From: Sphingopyxis sp. H050
GTDB taxonomy: Bacteria; Pseudomonadota; Alphaproteobacteria; Sphingomonadales; Sphingomonadaceae
Length of the DNA stretch: 64,000 bases
Direction: 5' to 3'
NCBI RefSeq assembly: GCF_001468265.1
Contig: NZ_LNRZ01000010.1
Location: forward strand, 107,146-171,145
In this document: positions 1 through 8,086 of the stretch, piece by piece
How positions within the stretch are numbered: position 1 is the stretch's first letter
Layout of the letters: each line of letters starts with the position of its first letter
Translations under genes and position numbers: made by a program
The notes under the pieces: model-generated
Told to the model about the DNA's origin: nothing
Seen by the model: only the letters and a program-made list of their open reading frames with translations
The model's database searches: none

Positions 1-879
1 GAGAAGCGGGGCGACCGTTAGCGCGCGGACCTTGCCACTGTCGTTGACCGCGTCGGTCGGCTGGATCGAATCGGTGATGACCAGTTCGGTGAGTTCGCTC
101 GCCTCGACGCGCGCGACCGCGCCGCCCGACAGCACGCCGTGGGTACAATAAGCGACGACGCCCTCGGCGCCCGCGGCCTTCAGCGCGCCCGCTGCGTTGC
201 AGAGCGTGCCGGCCGAATCGACGATATCGTCGATCAGGATGCAGAAGCGGCCCTTCACGTCGCCGATGATGTTCATCACCTCCGATTCGCCGGCGCGCTC
301 GCGGCGCTTGTCGACGATCGCCAGCGGCGCGTTGTCGAGCCGTTTGGCGAGCGCGCGGGCGCGGACCACGCCGCCGACGTCGGGCGACACGACCATCAGA
401 TTCTTGTCGCCGAAGCGCGCCTGAATGTCGGCGCTCATCACCGGCGCGGCATAGAGATTGTCGGTCGGGATATCGAAGAAGCCCTGGATCTGCCCCGCAT
501 GGAGATCGATCGCCAGCACGCGGTCGGCGCCCGAGGTGGTGATCAGGTTCGCGACGAGCTTGGCCGAGATCGGGGTGCGCGGGCCGGGTTTCCGGTCCTG
601 GCGGGCATAGCCGAAATAGGGGATCACCGCCGTGATGCGCTTCGCCGAGGCGCGGCGGAGCGCGTCGGTGATGATCAGCAGCTCCATCAGATTGTCGTTC
701 GCGGGAAAATTGGTCGGCTGGACGACGAACACATCCTGACCGCGAACGTTTTCGTGGATCTCCACGAAGACCTCTTCGTCGGCGAAGCGGCGCACGCTGG
801 TGTCGGTCAGCGGCAGCTCGAGATAATCGGCGATCGCGCGGGCCAGCGGCAGGTTGCTGTTGCCGGAGATGAGTTTCAT
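1..879 (-). CDS. prs: Ribose-phosphate pyrophosphokinase, 3' end cut by window edge
   Basis: Makes PRPP from ribose 5-phosphate and ATP for purine, pyrimidine, histidine, tryptophan and NAD synthesis in the cytosol. The frame opens with [13 protein letters not shown], is open for 293 codons and runs off the left edge; full-length family members have about 310-315 residues, so roughly 20 are missing. Visible motifs are [21 protein letters not shown] and the PRPP-binding loop [11 protein letters not shown]. The ATG at 879 matches the family N-terminus exactly. The LytTR regulator lies upstream on the same strand, 73 bases away. Family assignment is certain. Confidence 0.96.
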   Translation of the reverse strand, partial: MKLISGNSNLPLARAIADYLELPLTDTSVRRFADEEVFVEIHENVRGQDVFVVQPTNFPANDNLMELLIITDALRRASAKRITAVIPYFGYARQDRKPGPRTPISAKLVANLITTSGADRVLAIDLHAGQIQGFFDIPTDNLYAAPVMSADIQARFGDKNLMVVSPDVGGVVRARALAKRLDNAPLAIVDKRRERAGESEVMNIIGDVKGRFCILIDDIVDSAGTLCNAAGALKAAGAEGVVAYCTHGVLSGGAVARVEASELTELVITDSIQPTDAVNDSGKVRALTVAPLL

Positions 880-952
880 GGGGTGCAAGGCCCTTTCGCG
901 GCGGATGGGATTGCGCGCCCCCTTAGCCAGCGCACGGCGATAGGGGAAGGGG

Positions 953-1735
953 TTAAAGCCAACGGGCGGCGCGCAGTTGCGGCATCAGGTCGCGCGCAAC
1001 GGCGGCTTCCTGCCCGCCCTTGAGGATGAGCGTCGCGGTGCGACCCTCGCGGCGTACCGCGGCGACGGCGTCCTTTGCCACCCACCAGCTGCGGTGGATG
1101 CGCAGGCCCTCGACCGGGCCGAGCCGGTCGATCGCGTCGCGCATCCGCATCAGGATCAGCTCCTCGCGCCCGTCGCCGATGACGCGGACATAATGATCCT
1201 CGCCCTTGAGCGCGCGGACGGGCCCGAAGCCGGGCGGCAGCGGCAGCGCTGACGCGGCCGGCTCGGACGACGGCGCCGCAGCTTGGGGTTCGGCGATCGC
1301 TTGCGGCCGCGCCGCCACGGGCGCGCTGCGCCCGAAGATCGCGACCATCGCGATCGACACTGCCGCCGCAACGATGGCGATGTAGAGATACATGGTCCAG
1401 AAGTCCGGCGACCGCAACGCCGCGGCAAAGCTCCGCCCACTGCCCGTGATGATGACGACCAGCGTCAGCGGGACGCTGGCGACGGCGAGCGCGAGCAGGC
1501 GGCCTGCGAAGGACGGCATGCCGGTCGCCTCGCACAGCCAGTTTGCGACCACGCCGGTCGGGCGGAAAAACGCATAGCCGGCGACCAGCCAGATGACCCA
1601 GATCGCCATCCGCTGCGCCGGCGGCGCGGTGAATGTGCCGAACGGGCCGAGCAGCCCGATCAGCAGCCCGAGCGCGACAATCACCAGCAATTCGATCGTC
1701 AGCCGCTTCGCCATAGGGCGTCTTGTGCGTGCCAT
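953..1735 (-). CDS. Membrane-anchored LytTR-family transcriptional regulator
   Basis: The N-terminal half holds about four hydrophobic segments (for example [20 protein letters not shown] and [20 protein letters not shown]), followed by an Ala/Pro-rich linker. The C-terminal ~95 residues form a LytTR DNA-binding domain ([25 protein letters not shown]). It should bind DNA from the inner membrane. I place the start at ATG 1735 ([12 protein letters not shown]); ATG 1714 is an alternative and neither has a good ribosome-binding site. The frame stays open to 1927, but that part overlaps the divergent gene and is not protein-like. The gene is divergent from a DUF2306 protein, and the gap carries a LytTR-type direct repeat. 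The signal sensed is unknown. Confidence 0.85.
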   Translation of the reverse strand: MARTRRPMAKRLTIELLVIVALGLLIGLLGPFGTFTAPPAQRMAIWVIWLVAGYAFFRPTGVVANWLCEATGMPSFAGRLLALAVASVPLTLVVIITGSGRSFAAALRSPDFWTMYLYIAIVAAAVSIAMVAIFGRSAPVAARPQAIAEPQAAAPSSEPAASALPLPPGFGPVRALKGEDHYVRVIGDGREELILMRMRDAIDRLGPVEGLRIHRSWWVAKDAVAAVRREGRTATLILKGGQEAAVARDLMPQLRAARWL

Positions 1736-1762
1736 TTCGCGCAGCGTCAATCGGCCGTCCGC

Positions 1763-1798
1763 CCGCTTTCGCGAAGAAATCCGCCGCTTTTGCGAAGA
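1763..1798. promoter_or_regulatory. Paired direct repeats, candidate LytTR operator
   Basis: CCGCTTTCGCGAAGA (1763-1777) and CCGCTTTTGCGAAGA (1784-1798) are direct repeats matching at 14 of 15 bases with starts exactly 21 bp apart, two helical turns. LytTR regulators typically bind two direct repeats about 21-22 bp apart, centre to centre. The pair lies between the divergent LytTR gene (start 1735) and DUF2306 gene (start 1867), so it could control both. Assigning it to this regulator is inference. Confidence 0.55.
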
Positions 1799-1866
1799 GG
1801 CGATTGCCCGCGAACGGCCAGCGGGCAGGGAAAGGGCATCGAAGCCGCCAGCAACAGGATTGGACC

Positions 1867-2364
1867 GTGACCGCTCTTGCCGCCCCCGCCCATACCGGAC
1901 ATATCCGCCGCATCGCCGCGACCGCACTGCTCGTCCTCGCCGTGATCGTCCTCGCGCTGCTTGTCCGCCCTTTCATCGGCACGTCGGATTATCGGACCCC
2001 GGCCTGGGCGATCTGGGTCCACCTCGCGACCGTCATCCCGGCGCTGCCGCTCGGCGCCTGGCTGCTCTGGCGCCGGCGCAAGGGCGACGCCGCGCATCGT
2101 ATCGGCGGGCGCGTCTGGGTGCTGCTGATGATCGTCACCGCGATAGACAGCTTCTGGATCCGGACGATCACCGGCGGCATCGGGCCGACCCACCTCTTCT
2201 CCCTCGTGACGCTGGTGCAGATTCCGCGCGCGATCCTGTTCGCGAAGTCGGGGCAGATCGAGCGGCATCGGAGGACGATGCGCGGGGTCTATTTCGGGCT
2301 GATCGCGGCCGGCTTCTTCGCGATGGCGCCCGGCCGCACGCTGTGGGCGCTGATCTTCGGCTGA
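1867..2364 (+). CDS. DUF2306-like four-helix membrane protein
   Basis: Integral membrane protein of 165 residues with about four transmembrane segments (ALLVLAVIVLALLV, IWVHLATVIPALPLGAWLLW, VWVLLMIVTAIDSFW, GVYFGLIAAGFFAMAP). Conserved polar residues sit between helices (KGDAAHRIGGRVW, IERHRRTMRG), as in DUF2306 proteins with possible heme- or cofactor-binding histidines. I chose GTG 1867 (VTALAAPAHTG), because the frame upstream to 1723 would run through the direct-repeat operator. Biochemical function is unknown. The divergent LytTR neighbour suggests a regulator/target or regulator/sensor pair. Confidence 0.75.
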   Translation: MTALAAPAHTGHIRRIAATALLVLAVIVLALLVRPFIGTSDYRTPAWAIWVHLATVIPALPLGAWLLWRRRKGDAAHRIGGRVWVLLMIVTAIDSFWIRTITGGIGPTHLFSLVTLVQIPRAILFAKSGQIERHRRTMRGVYFGLIAAGFFAMAPGRTLWALIFG

Positions 2365-2412
2365 GCGTCTCTTCGGTTGAACGGGACGGGCGGTTGGTCC
2401 TAAAGCCGGGAC

Positions 2413-4086
2413 ATGACCGAGCAGCTGACCATCGTCCTTTCGCAGATGACCCAGACGGTCGGCGACCTTGCCGCCAACGCCGCCGCGATGCGCGCGGTGC
2501 GGGCGCGTCACGGGCAAGCCGACCTGATCCTCTATCCCGAGTTGCAGCTGATCGGCTATCCGCCCGAGGATCTGGTGCGCAAGCCCGCGCTCGCGGCGCA
2601 GGCCGCGACGCTGCTCGCCGAACTTGCCGCGGATACCGCCGACGGCGGTCCGGCGATGCTCGTCGGATCGGTCGAATGGGAGGGCGATGCGCTCTACAAT
2701 ATCGTCGCGCTGCTCGACGGCGGCCGGATCGTCGCGACGCGGCGCAAGCATGAACTGCCGAATTACGGCACCTTCGACGAAAAGCGCGTTTTCGTGCCCG
2801 GGCCGCTGCCCGACGTCGTCGAATGGCGCGGGGTCCGGCTGGGGCTGCCGATCTGCGAGGACGGCTGGCTGCCGACCGTTTGCCGGCATCTCGCAGGCCA
2901 AGGCGCCGAACTGCTGATCTCGGTCAACGGCAGTCCTTATGAGATCGACAAGGACGAGCGGCGGCTGACGCAGGTGTTCGCGAGCCGCGTCGCCGAAACC
3001 GGGCTGCCGCTGATCTTCCTCAACCGCATCGGCGGGCAGGACGAGCTGGTGTTCGACGGCTGTTCGTTCGTGCTGAACGGCGACGGGACGACCGCGCACC
3101 GGCTGACCGACTGGGAGCCCGAGGAGCGGGTGACGCGCTGGACCAAGGGCGCCCCAGATGGGGAGGGGGGCGGCTGGGCCTGCGATGCGGGCGCGATCAC
3201 CGAATGGGAGGCGCGTCCCGCCGACATCTACAGCGCGATGATTCTCTCCTTGCGCGACTATGTCGAGCGCAACCGCTTTCCCGGCGTGGTGCTCGGCCTG
3301 TCGGGCGGGATCGATTCGGCGATTTGCGCCGCGATCGCCGCCGACGCCCTAGGCGCGGACAAGGTCTGGTGCGTGATGCTGCCGAGCCGCTTCACGAGCC
3401 AGGAAAGCCTCGACGATGCCGCGGGCTGCGCCGCGATGATCGGGTGCCGGCTCGACACCATCCCGATCGTCCCGGCGGTCGAGGCGTTCGATCAGATGCT
3501 GGCGGGCAGCTTCGCCGACCGCGACGTCGACATCACCGAGGAGAATGTCCAGTCGCGCATCCGCGGCGTGACGCTGATGGCGCTCAGCAACAAATTCGGG
3601 CCGATGCTGCTGACGACGGGCAACAAGAGCGAGATGAGCGTCGGCTATGCCACCATCTACGGCGACATGGCGGGCGGCTATAATCCGCTGAAGGACGCGT
3701 ACAAGATGACGGTCTTCGCGCTTGCCGAGTGGCGCAACGCGAATGTGCCGCGCCTGTCGCGCAACCCGGTGACGCCGGTGATGCCCGCGAATATCGTCAC
3801 CAAGCCGCCGAGCGCCGAGCTGCGCCCCGACCAGAAGGACGAGGACAGCCTGCCGCCCTATGCCGATCTCGACCGCATGCTGCATATGCTCGTCGAGGAG
3901 GAAGCGAGTGTCGACGATGTCGTCGCGCGCTATGGCTTCGATCGCGACGCGGTGGTGCGGATCGAGCGGCTGCTGATGCTCGCCGAGTACAAGCGCCGGC
4001 AGGCGCCGCCGGGGGTCAAGCTGTCGACGCGCAACTTCGGCCGCGACCGGCGCTATCCGATCACGCACGGGTTCCGGACGGCCTGA
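2413..4086 (+). CDS. nadE: NAD+ synthase, glutamine-hydrolysing
   Basis: Converts deamido-NAD+ to NAD+ with ATP, taking ammonia from glutamine. The 557 residues have two domains. Residues 1 to ~250 are a nitrilase-type glutaminase with the E-K-C triad visible in YPELQLIGYPPED, RKHELPNYGTF and PICEDGW. Residues ~270-557 are the synthetase with the PP-loop LGLSGGIDSA and later motifs TGNKSEMSVGYAT and DMAGGYNPLKD. ATG 2413 lies about 50 bases after the DUF2306 gene, and gltX follows by 48 bases on the same strand. Length and motifs are typical of bacterial two-domain NadE. Confidence 0.97.
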   Translation: MTEQLTIVLSQMTQTVGDLAANAAAMRAVRARHGQADLILYPELQLIGYPPEDLVRKPALAAQAATLLAELAADTADGGPAMLVGSVEWEGDALYNIVALLDGGRIVATRRKHELPNYGTFDEKRVFVPGPLPDVVEWRGVRLGLPICEDGWLPTVCRHLAGQGAELLISVNGSPYEIDKDERRLTQVFASRVAETGLPLIFLNRIGGQDELVFDGCSFVLNGDGTTAHRLTDWEPEERVTRWTKGAPDGEGGGWACDAGAITEWEARPADIYSAMILSLRDYVERNRFPGVVLGLSGGIDSAICAAIAADALGADKVWCVMLPSRFTSQESLDDAAGCAAMIGCRLDTIPIVPAVEAFDQMLAGSFADRDVDITEENVQSRIRGVTLMALSNKFGPMLLTTGNKSEMSVGYATIYGDMAGGYNPLKDAYKMTVFALAEWRNANVPRLSRNPVTPVMPANIVTKPPSAELRPDQKDEDSLPPYADLDRMLHMLVEEEASVDDVVARYGFDRDAVVRIERLLMLAEYKRRQAPPGVKLSTRNFGRDRRYPITHGFRTA

Positions 4087-4134
4087 CTCGCGCCGCCGAC
4101 TCGCATCGTCAGCGAAACCGGCTATAGGCGCGCC

Positions 4135-5442
4135 ATGACCGTTACGACCCGCTTCGCTCCCTCGCCGACCGGCACTCTCCACGTCGGCAATGTCCGCACC
4201 GCGCTCCACAATTGGCTGTGGGCGCGCAAGCATGGCGGGCGCTTCCTGTTGCGCATCGACGACACCGATCTCGAACGCTCGAAAGAGGAATATGTCGACG
4301 GCATTCGCGCCGACCTTGCGTGGTTGGGGCTCGATGTCGACGGCGAGGAGCGGCAGTCGGCGCGCTTTGCGCTGTACGAGGCCGAATTCGACAGGTTGAA
4401 AGCGTCGGCGCGCGTCTATGCCTGTTACGAGACGCCTGAAGAGCTCGACATTCGCCGCAAGGTGCTGCTCTCGCGTGGCCTGCCGCCGGTGTACGAGCGC
4501 AAGCCCGCCGACGCGCCGGTCCCTGCGGGAGTCGCGCCGCACTGGCGGTTCAAGCTCGACCATGACGCGCCGATCGAGTGGGCCGATATGGTTCGCGGTC
4601 TTCAGCATTTTGAACCGAAAAACATGTCTGACCCGGTCGTGCGCCGGGCCGACGGCAGCTGGCTCTATCTGCTGCCGAGCGTCATCGACGATATCGCTAT
4701 GGGCATCACCCATGTCGTGCGCGGCGAGGATCATGTGTCGAACACCGCGGCGCAGATCCAGATGTTCGAGGCGCTTGGCGCAAAGCCGCCCGCCTTTGCG
4801 CATGAGGCGCTGCTCGTCGGGACCGAGGGCAAGCTGTCGAAGCGGCTGGGCTCGCTCGGCATGGCGAGCCTGCGCGAGGACGGGATCGAGCCGATCGCGC
4901 TCGTCGCGCTGCTCGCGCGATTGGGGACGAGCGACCCGGTCGAGCCGGTGACGTCGGCGGCGCCGCTGATCGAGAGCATCGACTTCGCGCGCTTCGGCCG
5001 GGCGCCGGCGCGCTTCGACGAGGGCGAACTGGCGCTGCTCAACCAGAAGATCCTGCACCACACCGACTATGCCGCGGTCGCGCCGCGCCTGCCGATCGCG
5101 ATCGACGAAGCGCGCTGGAACGCCATCCGCCCGAATCTGATGACGGTTGCCGAGGCGGCCGATTGGGCGGCGGTGTTCGATGGACCGTTCGATCCGCCAG
5201 CGGCCGCCGACGAGGACCGGCCGATGCTGGCCGCGGCCGCCGCCGCTGCCCCCGGCATCGACTGGAGCGCCGACCCCTGGCACGCGCTGACCGATGCGGT
5301 GAAGGAAGCGACAGGGGCCAAGGGCCGCGCGCTTTTCCTGCCGCTGCGCCGCGCGCTGACGGGACGCGATCATGGTCCCGACATGGGCGAATTGCTGCCG
5401 CTCATCGCCAAGGATCAGGTAGTCCTGCGGCTGTCGGCTTAG
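4135..5442 (+). CDS. gltX: Glutamyl-tRNA synthetase (or GluRS paralogue)
   Basis: Class I aminoacyl-tRNA synthetase that attaches glutamate to tRNA-Glu. It has 435 residues. The HIGH-type signature is in FAPSPTGTLHVGNVRTALHN and the KMSKS-type loop is GKLSKRLGS. Other conserved blocks are RIDDTDLERSKEE and HVVRGEDHVSNTAAQI. ATG 4135 gives the canonical N-terminus. Many alphaproteobacteria carry two GluRS genes, and this one is somewhat shorter than the ~470-residue form, so it could be GltX1 or GltX2; full tRNA-Glu specificity is inferred. Confidence 0.95.
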   Translation: MTVTTRFAPSPTGTLHVGNVRTALHNWLWARKHGGRFLLRIDDTDLERSKEEYVDGIRADLAWLGLDVDGEERQSARFALYEAEFDRLKASARVYACYETPEELDIRRKVLLSRGLPPVYERKPADAPVPAGVAPHWRFKLDHDAPIEWADMVRGLQHFEPKNMSDPVVRRADGSWLYLLPSVIDDIAMGITHVVRGEDHVSNTAAQIQMFEALGAKPPAFAHEALLVGTEGKLSKRLGSLGMASLREDGIEPIALVALLARLGTSDPVEPVTSAAPLIESIDFARFGRAPARFDEGELALLNQKILHHTDYAAVAPRLPIAIDEARWNAIRPNLMTVAEAADWAAVFDGPFDPPAAADEDRPMLAAAAAAAPGIDWSADPWHALTDAVKEATGAKGRALFLPLRRALTGRDHGPDMGELLPLIAKDQVVLRLSA

Positions 5443-5490
5443 GCGCCTCTTCCTCCTCATCGCGCCCGACGTCCTTGCCGACCTTCCCAC

Positions 5491-5522
5491 TTGACATTGT
5501 CGGTAATGTTATACTATTACAT
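5491..5522. promoter_or_regulatory. tonB promoter region with Zur-like palindrome
   Basis: A consensus TTGACA at 5491-5496 precedes ATGTTATACTATTACAT at 5506-5522. This is a 17-bp dyad centred on C5514 with one mismatched pair, and it resembles proteobacterial Zur boxes (core GTTATA-n-TATAAC). A -10 such as TATTAC (5515-5520, 18-bp spacer) would lie inside the dyad, so bound repressor would block transcription. The region is strikingly AT-rich for this genome. Zur identity is inference. Confidence 0.45.
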
Positions 5523-5588
5523 GATCAGACTTGGCTGATAGCAGCGGTTGAGCGCGGGGCCGGGTCGTTCGAGGCAAGGAGAGAGGCC

Positions 5589-6323
5589 ATGACCCTGATT
5601 CCGTTGATGTCCGCCATCATCGCGGCACCCGAAGCGATGACTGCGCCCGAAGGCGCGCCGGCGCTGCGGCGTGAGAGCTACAACCCGGGCGCGGGGCACC
5701 GCCCGCTGGCGGCGACGTTGGCGATCGGCCTGCCGGTCGCGCTCGCGATTGCGGTCGCGCTGTCGCCGATGATTGCCGAGATTGCCCCCAAGTCGACGCC
5801 GATCATCGGGACACTGATCGAGATCGAGAAGCTCGACCCCCCGCCACCCGATCCGCAGCCGACCCAAAGGCAGGCGACGCCGAACCCGACCTCGCCGACC
5901 GAGGTCTTCGACCCGGTCGTTCCGACCCCGCCGCTCAGTGACAACAGCACCGACGTCGGTCCCAAGATATTCGACCCCGTCATCCCCACCGGCGACGTCT
6001 ATGTTGCGCCCGTCGATCCGCCGAAGCCGGCACCCTTCGTGCTCGCCAAGCTCGATGCGCGATATGCCGGCAGTTTCCAGCCCGACTATCCGGCGCGCGA
6101 ACAGCGCGAAGGCGTCGAAGGCGTCGCGAGGGTGCGCGTGCTGATCGGCGCCGATGGCCGCGTGAAGGCGGTCGAACTGGTCAGCACCGACAGCCCGGGC
6201 TTTTTCGAGGAGACGAAGCGCCGTGCCCTTGCCAAATGGCGCTTCAAGCCCGCAACGCGCGGCGGGGTGGCCGAAGAAAGCTGGCAGACGATGACCGTCC
6301 GCTTCGAGATCAAGAACGCCTGA
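5589..6323 (+). CDS. tonB: TonB-family energy transducer
   Basis: Couples inner-membrane proton motive force to outer-membrane receptors. The 244 residues comprise a short cytosolic segment, one transmembrane helix (about residues 40-62, ATLAIGLPVALAIAVALSP), a Pro-rich periplasmic stretch (PPPPDPQPTQRQ) and a C-terminal TonB domain (YPAREQREGVEGVARVRV to WQTMTVRFEI). ATG 5589 follows an AGGAGAGAGG-type ribosome-binding site. The frame extends upstream to 5163 only by overlapping gltX in another frame. ExbB and ExbD are not adjacent. A Zur-like dyad in the promoter hints at metal regulation. Confidence 0.9.
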   Translation: MTLIPLMSAIIAAPEAMTAPEGAPALRRESYNPGAGHRPLAATLAIGLPVALAIAVALSPMIAEIAPKSTPIIGTLIEIEKLDPPPPDPQPTQRQATPNPTSPTEVFDPVVPTPPLSDNSTDVGPKIFDPVIPTGDVYVAPVDPPKPAPFVLAKLDARYAGSFQPDYPAREQREGVEGVARVRVLIGADGRVKAVELVSTDSPGFFEETKRRALAKWRFKPATRGGVAEESWQTMTVRFEIKNA

Positions 6324-6540
6324 ACGGGCTGACCGCACCCCTCCCGGGCGGGCGGTTTCGTGCCGCCCGCCCGCGCCTTTTGCTTGACAGCGTCGCCGAA
6401 TCCCGCCAATGGCGCGCGGATAAATGGGGGCGGCGCCCGGTGCGCGGCCCTCTTGTTTTTCAAACCAACCGTCGGGGCCATAGTCCCGCCGCATCGGCCG
6501 GACCTCCGGCGGATGTGCAGATTTTTCGAGGAACAGGGCC

Positions 6541-6708
6541 ATGGCCAAGCCGACGACCGTCAAGATCAAGCTGGTGAGCACCGCCGACACGGGCTTTTTC
6601 TACGTCACCAAGAAGAACCCGCGCACGATGACCGAAAAGATGTCGGTGCGGAAGTACGACCCGCGCGTGCGCAAGCATGTCGAGTTCAAGGAATCGAAGA
6701 TCAAGTGA
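6541..6708 (+). CDS. rpmG: 50S ribosomal protein L33 (zinc-free form)
   Basis: Small ribosomal protein of 55 residues starting [13 protein letters not shown], with the family signature [13 protein letters not shown]. It has no cysteine, so it is the zinc-independent C-minus form usual in alphaproteobacteria. It was missed by the 60-codon ORF cut-off. A strong intrinsic terminator follows at 6777-6802, so it is probably transcribed alone. Confidence 0.96.
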   Translation: MAKPTTVKIKLVSTADTGFFYVTKKNPRTMTEKMSVRKYDPRVRKHVEFKESKIK

Positions 6709-6776
6709 CGCATCGATCCGTTCGGCAAGGCTGAACGGACCGGCGATGCGCCATCCCCGCGAAGGCGGGGCTCCAG

Positions 6777-6802
6777 AAGGGCGGCCGAGCGCCGCCCTTT
6801 TT
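6777..6802 (+). terminator. Intrinsic terminator of rpmG
   Basis: Stem AAGGGCGGC (6777-6785) pairs with GCCGCCCTT (6791-6799) around a 5-nt loop, and the run of T at 6798-6802 forms the U-tract. Confidence 0.8.
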
Positions 6803-6847
6803 CGTGCGCTTTTGGGGCGTCCGTATGGGGGTGGGGAGCTGCCAAAG

Positions 6848-6985
6848 AATCCTCCCTGTCGCGCAGCGATGGGGAGGGGGACCGCGCCCGAAGGGCGTGG
6901 TGGAGGGGCCGCGACGTTGCGCCATTGGCCCCTCCGTCAGCGCTTCGCGCTGCCACCTCCCCATGCCTGCGGCACAGGGAGGATT
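6848..6985. repeat. Inverted-repeat element, family A (copy 1)
   Basis: Bounded by AATCCTCCCTGT (6848-6859) and its exact complement ACAGGGAGGATT (6974-6985). Inside, GGGGAGG/CCTCCCC and GGAGGGGCC/GGCCCCTCC form further pairings. A second, more degenerate copy is at 13979-14115. It lies in a gap between genes and has no coding function that I can see. Confidence 0.7.
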
Positions 6986-7104
6986 GACCTCGGCTTCCGG
7001 CCTTTTCGGTCGCTTCTGGCCATCGAGCCTGGAGCGCTGCGGCGGGATTATCGAAGGCTTTACGCTCTTCCATCCATGATAGCGGTCCGAATCGGAGCGT
7101 CGTC

Positions 7105-7350
7105 ATGAGCCTCGAAGATTTCTCGCGCGAAGTGATGGGCAAGCCGCCCAAGAACCGCGGCCTCATCGACCGCGCCATCTACACCGACGAGGACGGCTGC
7201 AGCTACGACCGGCAGGTTGTGACGAGCCGCATTCCGCTCGGCGTCGGCTTTGCCTTTTTTGCAGGGTTGCTGCTCGTCGGCTGGGCCAGCAATGACCCGG
7301 CGTGGACGGAGATGGTAGGCCAGACAAAGGCGTTTCTGAGCCTCTTCTGA
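7105..7350 (+). CDS. Small hypothetical single-pass membrane protein
   Basis: 81 residues starting MSLEDFSREVMGKPPKN. A polar N-terminal half is followed by one hydrophobic segment (LGVGFAFFAGLLLVGWA) and a short tail. I do not recognise the family. ATG 7105 and codon usage look native. It stands alone, convergent with divK 11 bases downstream. Function unknown; possibly a sphingomonad-conserved membrane protein. Confidence 0.65.
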   Translation: MSLEDFSREVMGKPPKNRGLIDRAIYTDEDGCSYDRQVVTSRIPLGVGFAFFAGLLLVGWASNDPAWTEMVGQTKAFLSLF

Positions 7351-7361
7351 CGGCCGACAGG

Positions 7362-7724
7362 TCAGGCGAAGGCGCCGACGCTCTCGATGAACTTGATCAC
7401 CGAAATCGGTTTCGAGACATAGGCTTCGGCCCCGGCAGCGCGGATCTGTTCCTCGTCGCCCTTTCCCGCATAGGCGGTGACTGCCATGATCGGCACCGCG
7501 CGCAGTCCGGCGTCGGCCTTCATCTGGCCGATCAGCTCGAGCCCGCTGACGTGCGGCAGCTGGATGTCCATGATGATGAGGTCGGGCGACACTTCGCGCG
7601 CCTTTGCCAGCGCATCGCGCCCGTCGCGCACCGGGTGCGCGCTATAGCCATGCGCGTTGAGCAGGTCGCAGAACAGGCGGAGGTTCAGCTCATTATCCTC
7701 GACGACCAGGATGGTCTTGCCCAT
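7362..7724 (-). CDS. divK: Single-domain response regulator DivK
   Basis: CheY-like receiver of 120 residues with no output domain. Phospho-acceptor D53 is in LIIMDIQLPHVSG, the acidic pocket in VVEDNELN, the conserved Thr/Lys in AVTAYAGKG and SKPI. Sequence and length match DivK, which in Caulobacter controls the DivJ/PleC/CckA circuit and so CtrA and cell polarity. I use ATG 7724 (MGKTILVVED); the frame allows ATG 7742 but DivK proteins start at the former. PleD, the usual neighbour in Caulobacter, is absent. It is divergent from the DUF3572 gene. Confidence 0.92.
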   Translation of the reverse strand: MGKTILVVEDNELNLRLFCDLLNAHGYSAHPVRDGRDALAKAREVSPDLIIMDIQLPHVSGLELIGQMKADAGLRAVPIMAVTAYAGKGDEEQIRAAGAEAYVSKPISVIKFIESVGAFA

Positions 7725-7813
7725 GTTATCTATGTTCCCCACCTTGCATGCGCGGTCCGTTTAGGCGAATCGGCCGCACGACTCAATTGCCTCGCGCCGA
7801 AGGGAAATTCCGC

Positions 7814-8086
7814 TTGCACGAAGACGATGCCGCGCTCGCGCTCCATGCGCTCGGCTGGATCCTCAGCGACGAGCCGCGCGCCGAGCGCCTGCTCGGCATG
7901 ACCGGGCTCGATCCGGACGCCCTGCGCGCCTCGCTCGGCGAACGCGCGACGCTTGCCGCGATCCTTTCGTTTCTCACCGCCTATGAGGCCGACTTGGTGG
8001 CGTGCGCCGAGGCGCTCGACGTCAAGCCCGAAGCGATCGCCGCCGCCGCGGCGCGCCTCGACGGACAGCAGAGGATGGACGCATGA
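7814..8086 (+). CDS. DUF3572 family protein
   Basis: About 90 residues, helical, with the DUF3572 pattern ALHALGWILSDEPRAERLL, TGLDPDALRA and LSFLTAYEADLVACAEAL. This small alphaproteobacterial family is commonly found beside divK, as here. I favour TTG 7814, preceded by AAGGGA at a good distance and giving the usual length. ATG 7748 is possible but adds a basic, non-conserved stretch. The stop overlaps the next gene's ATG, so the two are probably translationally coupled. Function unknown. Confidence 0.8.
   Translation: MHEDDAALALHALGWILSDEPRAERLLGMTGLDPDALRASLGERATLAAILSFLTAYEADLVACAEALDVKPEAIAAAAARLDGQQRMDA

Larger units (their letters stand above)
6709..7104. other. Noncoding gap after rpmG
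   Basis: Holds, in order, a single short palindrome CCCCGCGAAGGCGGGG (about 6754-6770, the same motif as the element at 45235-45312), the rpmG terminator, and a ~138-bp inverted-repeat element (6848-6985). Open frames across it on both strands are repeat-derived. I see no gene here. Confidence 0.7.

Noticed and set aside
1736..1927. Longer start for the LytTR regulator (to 1927)
   Set aside because: Adds Arg/Ser-rich residues overlapping the divergent gene and the direct-repeat operator.
3349..5490. 713-codon minus-strand open frame across nadE and gltX
   Set aside because: Antisense shadow in a high-GC genome; Arg/Asp/His-rich text with no domain, while the plus strand encodes two clear enzymes.
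6754..6990. CRISPR-like repeats
   Set aside because: These are single inverted-repeat elements without regularly spaced direct repeats or cas genes.
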